From an uncultured Thermomicrobiales bacterium (GTDB lineage: Bacteria > Chloroflexota > Chloroflexia > Thermomicrobiales > Thermomicrobiaceae), in contig CALAGB010000567.1 of assembly GCA_937891245.1 (NCBI GenBank), positions 1-11,255 of the forward strand: a DNA stretch of 11,255 nucleotides, read 5' to 3'. The position numbers and the translations under genes were made by a program. Each line of letters starts with the position of its first letter. Within the stretch, counting starts at the first letter, position 1. The notes beneath the pieces are model-generated. The model saw only the letters and a program-made list of their open reading frames with translations, had not been told where the DNA came from and did no database searches. Below are positions 7,729 through 11,255 of the stretch, one piece after another.

Positions 7729-8723
7729 GAACTCGAACCGATTCCACGCCAGCTTCGCGCTTGTCCGGTTTCGCGCGACACCGGGCGTCCGCCTGGGACG
7801 CCGGTTGACATCAAGATCTCGCGAATGACCATACGCCCATCGACGTTCTTCATGCGTGCGGCCGGGCTGACGATGACACGGTGGGCCAGCGTTGGTCCCG
7901 CCAGCGCCTTGATATCGTCGGGGATCACGTAGTCACGTCCCGCCATCGCCGCCCAGGCACGGGCCGTGTTGTAGAGCGCGATGCTGCCGCGAGGGCCGGC
8001 GCCGAGATAGACGTCGTCATGATTCCGCGTCGCCTCGACGATCGAAACGATGTACTCCTTGAGCGTGTCGTCGACGTGGACCTGACGTACCGCCTGCTGC
8101 GCTTCGATTAGGTCTTCGGCGCCGACCGCTTGCGACAGCTGCTCGATCGGATGCTGATAATGCTGCCGATTAAGGACTTCGATCTCGCCGGCATGACCCG
8201 GATAACCGAGTGAAATTCGAATCAGGAAACGATCGAGTTGCGCTTCCGGCAGCGGGAACGTGCCCTCGTATTCGATCGGATTTTCGGTTGCCAGCACGAT
8301 GAACGGTGTTGGCAATTTGTGCGTCACTCCGTCGACGGTGACCTGCCCCTCCTCCATCGCCTCAAGGAGCGCCGACTGTGTTTTCGGCGTCGCCCGGTTG
8401 ATCTCATCGGCCAGAACAATCTGAGCGACGATGGGACCTGGGCGATATTCGAATTGGGAGGTCTGCTGATTGAAAACACTGACACCGGTAACATCACTCG
8501 GAAGCAGGTCCGGGGTAAACTGAATCCGTTTGAAGACGCAGCCGATGCTGCGTGCGATCGCTTTGGCGAGCATCGTTTTGCCGACGCCCGGTACGTCCTC
8601 GACGAGAACATGGCCGCGACAGAGCAGGGAGACCAGGACAAGCTGGACCTCCTGGCGCTTTCCGACAATGACCGTCTCGACGTTGCGAACGATGCTCTCA
8701 GATAACGCCTCGGCGGTGGCCAT
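7725..8723 (-). CDS. MoxR-family AAA+ ATPase
   Basis: This 332-residue cytoplasmic ATPase is close to the usual MoxR length. Visible AAA+ elements are Walker A at 45-50 (PGVGKT, preceded by EDV), Walker B at 103-107 (VLADE, with Asp106 and Glu107) continuing INRATPKTQSALLEAMEEGQ, sensor 1 at 145-149 (ATENP), and the arginine-finger region EAQLDRF (160-166). MoxR proteins are chaperone-like ATPases that assemble or activate partner proteins, often with vWA or DUF58 proteins. The first gene of a four-gene minus-strand operon, it is preceded by a Shine-Dalgarno (AAGGGAG, 4 nt before ATG 8723) and a long leader. Its stop overlaps the DUF58 start in a GTGA junction. The last 25 or so residues (after VIREILMSTG) are Arg/Ser/Gly-rich and look poorly conserved. 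I leave the symbol blank because MoxR subfamilies differ in naming and the substrate here is unknown. Confidence 0.94.
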   Translation of the reverse strand: MATAEALSESIVRNVETVIVGKRQEVQLVLVSLLCRGHVLVEDVPGVGKTMLAKAIARSIGCVFKRIQFTPDLLPSDVTGVSVFNQQTSQFEYRPGPIVAQIVLADEINRATPKTQSALLEAMEEGQVTVDGVTHKLPTPFIVLATENPIEYEGTFPLPEAQLDRFLIRISLGYPGHAGEIEVLNRQHYQHPIEQLSQAVGAEDLIEAQQAVRQVHVDDTLKEYIVSIVEATRNHDDVYLGAGPRGSIALYNTARAWAAMAGRDYVIPDDIKALAGPTLAHRVIVSPAARMKNVDGRMVIREILMSTGVPGGRPVSRETGQARSWRGIGSSS

Positions 8724-8727
8724 AACG

Positions 8728-8734
8728 CTCCCTT
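8728..8734 (-). promoter_or_regulatory. Shine-Dalgarno of moxR
   Basis: On the minus strand AAGGGAG is 4 nt before ATG 8723. It sits immediately downstream of the leader hairpin (8736-8787), so folding of the leader could change access to it. Confidence 0.65.
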
Positions 8735-8735
8735 C

Positions 8736-8787
8736 CCGCCGTGGGGGGAACCGCTACTCGCGTTCGCGAGCGGAGCGTCCACCGCGG
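8736..8787 (-). promoter_or_regulatory. Long imperfect hairpin in the moxR 5' leader
   Basis: The outer arms 8736-8744 and 8779-8787 pair over nine positions with one mismatch. Inside, 8752-8755 pairs with 8774-8777, and 8757-8761 with 8766-8770 around a 4-nt loop. The structure ends 1 nt from the Shine-Dalgarno. No T-run follows, so it is not an obvious terminator. A role in mRNA stability or translation control is only inferred. Confidence 0.5.
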
Positions 8788-8920
8788 CTCATTCCACATT
8801 GGCTGGTACTCGGCTCGGCCTCCCTGCCCGCGCGCGTGAATCAGAATGGGGAGGAATGCACGAGACCATCGGTTGATGTACACCTAGCGCGCCGCGAAAC
8901 AACAGAACGACTTTTCCGTG

Positions 8921-8929
8921 ATTATATCA
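8921..8929 (-). promoter_or_regulatory. Extended -10 promoter for the moxR operon
   Basis: The minus strand reads TGATATAAT (plus 8929 down to 8921), a perfect TATAAT with the TGn extension, recognised by primary sigma factors without a strong -35. No good TTGACA is found 17 nt upstream. Transcription would begin near 8914, giving a leader of about 190 nt before moxR. Confidence 0.65.
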
Positions 8930-9050
8930 AGCGAACACAGGTTCGTTGACCGCTCTCCTCACTCATACGTCGTGCACAAGCGTTCGGATGCAATCGCAGT
9001 TTATTACCAGCAAGTACGTTCATGGGAGTCAAGGAGCGGGCATTCAACGA

Positions 9051-9088
9051 CGCGAAGCGTAGCGGAATCTGGAACGCGGCGTTTCGCG
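9051..9088. repeat. Imperfect inverted repeat upstream of polA
   Basis: CGCGAAGCG (9051-9059) can pair with CGTTTCGCG (9080-9088) with one G-T wobble and a 20-nt spacer. It lies upstream of the proposed polA -10 box and could be an operator or a chance GC-rich repeat; no T-run follows either side. Confidence 0.3.
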
Positions 9089-9121
9089 GGATCACAACCG
9101 GTATACGAACGCCCCTGCGGC

Positions 9122-9127
9122 TATAAT
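9122..9127 (+). promoter_or_regulatory. Putative -10 box of polA
   Basis: A perfect TATAAT lies 28 nt before the polA ATG, which would leave a leader of about 20 nt. The sequence 17 nt upstream is CGGTAT, not a -35 match, and no TGn extension is present, so the promoter is weaker or may depend on an activator. Confidence 0.5.
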
Positions 9128-9140
9128 TCGTGAATGCTGA

Positions 9141-9146
9141 GAGGAG
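9141..9146 (+). promoter_or_regulatory. Shine-Dalgarno of polA
   Basis: GAGGAG is separated by 9 nt from ATG 9156. It selects this start over the internal ATG at 9192 (residue 13), which lies inside the conserved MLVDGYGLAFRAF strand. Confidence 0.75.
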
Positions 9147-9155
9147 CCTGAACGA

Positions 9156-11255
9156 ATGACGTCTGACAACGAGCATGCGGGACGCTCGATCATGCTGGTC
9201 GATGGTTATGGACTGGCGTTCCGCGCGTTCCACGCGCTTCCCGAAACCCTGTCAACCGCCGGCGGAGAGTTAACCAACGCGGTCTTTGGCTTTACATCGA
9301 TGCTTCTCGACGCGCTGCGTGAGCATCACCCGGATTGCGTCATCGTGAGTTTCGATGTCGGCCGCACCTTCCGGCACGAATCATTTGATGGGTACAAAGC
9401 CCAACGTGCGCCGATGCCGGAGACGATGCGTGGGCAGATGGACCGCATCTTTCACATGCTTGAGGTGCTCAATATCCCGATCTACACGAAGGAAGGGTTC
9501 GAGGCCGACGACGTCATCGGCACCCTATCGCGCCGGGCATCGAGCATGGGGATGCATGTCTACATCGTCACCGGCGACAGCGACCTACTGCAACTTGTCG
9601 ATGGAGACGTCAAGATTGTGCTCCCTGGGCGGCAGCGCTTTGGCGAATATCGCGTCTACGATCGCGCCGCCGTGATCGAACGTTACAAGTTCGATCCCGA
9701 GCGAATCCCCGAATACAAAGCGCTAGTCGGCGACACATCCGACAACATCCCCGGCGTTCCCGGGGTCGGCGCCAAAACGGCGACGACACTCATTCAGACC
9801 TATCCCTCGATCGAGGCGATGCTCGAGCATATCGACGACATCACGCCGACGCGCGCCCGGAACTCACTGAAGGAGCACTTCGATCAAGCGCTCGAAGGGC
9901 GACGTTTGGCGACGATCGTTCAGGATGTCGACGTTGCGCTAGACATAGAGAACTGCGTCTGGGGTACCTTCGATCGTGCCACCGTCATCGACCTATTTCG
10001 AGAGCTGGAATTCCGTACGCTCGTCAACAAACTGCCCGATCCGGTGGAGACGGCGGTTGTCGCCGAGCCGCCGCCGCACATCGAAGCGACCCGCACGGCA
10101 GTCACAACCGCTGATCAACTCGCGGTGCTGGTTGCGGAGATGAACGCCGCCGAAGCGATCGCACTTGATGTCGAAACAACCGGGCTCGACCCGATGCGCG
10201 TTGACCTGGTCGGCATCGCGATCGCCACCTCACCGGCGAAGAGTTACTACATTCCGCTTCGCCATCTCAACCACGACGGACTGCTCGATGAGGATGACGT
10301 TCGATCGGCTCTATCACCTGTCTTCGAGAATAAGACGCCCGCCATCTACGCCCACAACGGCAAATATGATGCAGTCGTCATGGAGCAAGCGGGCTTCCCG
10401 CGTCCGCACATCGACTTCGACTCGATGATCGCCGCCTACTTGCTCGGTGAATCATCGCTCGGGCTCAAGGATCTCGCCTTTAAGCGTCTCGGAATCGAGA
10501 TGACCGAGATCACCGAGCTGATCGGTCGCGGACGCACCCAATTGACGATGGATCAGACCGAAGTCCTGGCGACAACTGATTATGCCTGCGCCGATGTCGA
10601 AGCGACCTATCAACTTGTCGAACTGCTCAAGCCCGAGCTCGACGCGCAGCAACAAACCGATCTCTTCAAGAATGTCGAGATCCCGCTCATCGATGTGCTG
10701 ATGGACATGGAAGAGACGGGCATCGCCGTCGACGTTGAGCTGCTGGAATCGCTCTCGCTCCAACTCGCGGGACAGATCGGCGAGCTCGAGACAGAGATCT
10801 ATCAGTTGGCGGGCGGCGAGTTCAATATCAACTCGACCAAGCAGCTCGGCAAGATCCTTTTTGAAGATTTGAACCTGCCGACCGGGCGTCGCACAAAGAC
10901 CGGCTATTCGGTCAGCCAGGACGTGCTGGAGGGTCTGCGGGAATCACACCCGATGGTGAGCGACATCCTCGAATATCGCCAGCTACTCAAACTCAAATCG
11001 ACCTACGTCGACGCGCTGCCCGCGCAGGTCAACCCGCGCACCGGCCGCATTCACACGTCCTATAACCAGACGATCGCGGCGACCGGTCGCCTCAGTTCGA
11101 CCGATCCGAACCTGCAAAATATCCCGGTACGCACCGGAATCGGGCGCAGCGTACGGCGCGCCTTCATCGCCGATAACCGCCCTGATCGGCGCCCCTGGGA
11201 TGAAGAAGCAGTCTTTCTCTCGGCTGACTACAGCCAGATCGAGCTTCGCCTGATG
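9156..11255 (+). CDS. polA: DNA polymerase I, 3' end outside window
   Basis: Seven hundred codons are visible and run off the right edge in frame, so the C-terminal part (after motif A) is missing here only because of the window. The product fills gaps and removes RNA primers during replication and repair. The 5' nuclease domain (about 12-300) has the metal-ligand acidic residues: Asp16, EADD at 116-119, GDSD at 140-143, and GDTSDN at 192-197 followed by IPGVPGVG. The 3'-5' exonuclease domain (about 320-500) is intact: DVETTG with Asp338 and Glu340, HNGKYDAV with Asp405, and YACAD with Tyr476 and Asp480. Proofreading is therefore expected, unlike in Taq polymerase. The polymerase domain includes ATGRLSSTDPNLQNIP and motif A SADYSQIELR with catalytic Asp691. 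Between RRAFIA and motif A there are about 10 extra residues (673-684, rich in Asp, Arg and Pro) compared with Taq. It is transcribed divergently from moxR. Confidence 0.97.
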   Translation, partial: MTSDNEHAGRSIMLVDGYGLAFRAFHALPETLSTAGGELTNAVFGFTSMLLDALREHHPDCVIVSFDVGRTFRHESFDGYKAQRAPMPETMRGQMDRIFHMLEVLNIPIYTKEGFEADDVIGTLSRRASSMGMHVYIVTGDSDLLQLVDGDVKIVLPGRQRFGEYRVYDRAAVIERYKFDPERIPEYKALVGDTSDNIPGVPGVGAKTATTLIQTYPSIEAMLEHIDDITPTRARNSLKEHFDQALEGRRLATIVQDVDVALDIENCVWGTFDRATVIDLFRELEFRTLVNKLPDPVETAVVAEPPPHIEATRTAVTTADQLAVLVAEMNAAEAIALDVETTGLDPMRVDLVGIAIATSPAKSYYIPLRHLNHDGLLDEDDVRSALSPVFENKTPAIYAHNGKYDAVVMEQAGFPRPHIDFDSMIAAYLLGESSLGLKDLAFKRLGIEMTEITELIGRGRTQLTMDQTEVLATTDYACADVEATYQLVELLKPELDAQQQTDLFKNVEIPLIDVLMDMEETGIAVDVELLESLSLQLAGQIGELETEIYQLAGGEFNINSTKQLGKILFEDLNLPTGRRTKTGYSVSQDVLEGLRESHPMVSDILEYRQLLKLKSTYVDALPAQVNPRTGRIHTSYNQTIAATGRLSSTDPNLQNIPVRTGIGRSVRRAFIADNRPDRRPWDEEAVFLSADYSQIELRLM

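Larger units (their letters stand above)
8724..9155. other. 432-bp divergent intergenic region between moxR (-) and polA (+)
   Basis: This is the only gene-free stretch over 300 bases in the window. It contains the moxR Shine-Dalgarno, a long hairpin (8736-8787), an extended -10 promoter for the minus strand (8921-8929), an imperfect inverted repeat (9051-9088) and a -10 box and Shine-Dalgarno for polA. The short reading frames crossing it have no ribosome binding site and no recognisable family, so I treat the region as non-coding. Confidence 0.7.

Noticed and set aside
8698..8883. 61-codon minus-strand frame in the moxR leader as a possible leader peptide
   Set aside because: It starts with GTG, has no Shine-Dalgarno, is Arg-rich, and overlaps the moxR start out of frame; no evidence of translation.
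8740..8910. T-box or other known riboswitch in the moxR leader
   Set aside because: The ACCGCGG-like stretch is on the wrong strand and the T-box consensus TGGnACCGCG is absent on the transcribed strand; no terminator/antiterminator pair was seen.
10167..10597. Possibility that the polymerase I exonuclease domain is inactive, as in Taq
   Set aside because: All expected acidic residues (Asp338, Glu340, Asp405, Asp480) and Tyr476 are present.

Overview
The window (about 60% GC by eye) comes from a bacterial chromosome. It carries an aerobic respiratory gene remnant, a K+-independent proton-pumping pyrophosphatase, a MoxR / DUF58 / transglutaminase-like membrane operon that ends in a ribokinase-type gene, and the first 700 codons of DNA polymerase I. 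The protein flavour suggests a Chloroflexota relative, possibly Thermomicrobia or Sphaerobacter-like. That placement is a guess from general family resemblance, and nothing in the window proves it.

Layout, left to right. Positions 2-256 (+) are the 3' part of a cytochrome c oxidase subunit IV-like gene, interrupted by an in-frame TAG at 77-79. After a 14-bp hairpin and a 190-nt structured leader comes hppA (504-2576, +), closed by a clear rho-independent terminator (2599-2630). A convergent operon on the minus strand follows, transcribed from about 8914 down to 2805: moxR (8723-7725), a DUF58 gene (7728-6451), a TgpA-like transglutaminase (6435-3721) and a ribokinase-like gene (3728-2805). 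Three of the four junctions inside or next to this operon are tight: GTGA overlap, 15-nt gap, and 8-nt overlap. This implies one transcript and translational coupling. A 432-bp divergent intergenic region (8724-9155) holds an extended -10 promoter and a long structured leader for moxR, and a second perfect TATAAT box and a strong Shine-Dalgarno sequence for polA (9156 to the right edge, +).

How the genes work together. The AAA+ MoxR ATPase, the DUF58 protein and the membrane transglutaminase form a widespread bacterial triad. MoxR/DUF58 are thought to act as a chaperone-like pair and the transglutaminase-like protein works at the cell surface, but the exact substrate is unknown. The ribokinase appended by an 8-nt overlap is not an expected member of this triad. 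HppA couples pyrophosphate hydrolysis to proton export and would serve membrane energetics alongside the respiratory chain that the oxidase remnant points to. PolA is unrelated housekeeping.

I found no tRNA, rRNA, CRISPR array, insertion sequence or phage gene. I do not see a clearly new biological system. The points most worth checking are the amber codon in the oxidase gene, the roughly 190-nt structured moxR leader, and the ribokinase joined to the MoxR operon.
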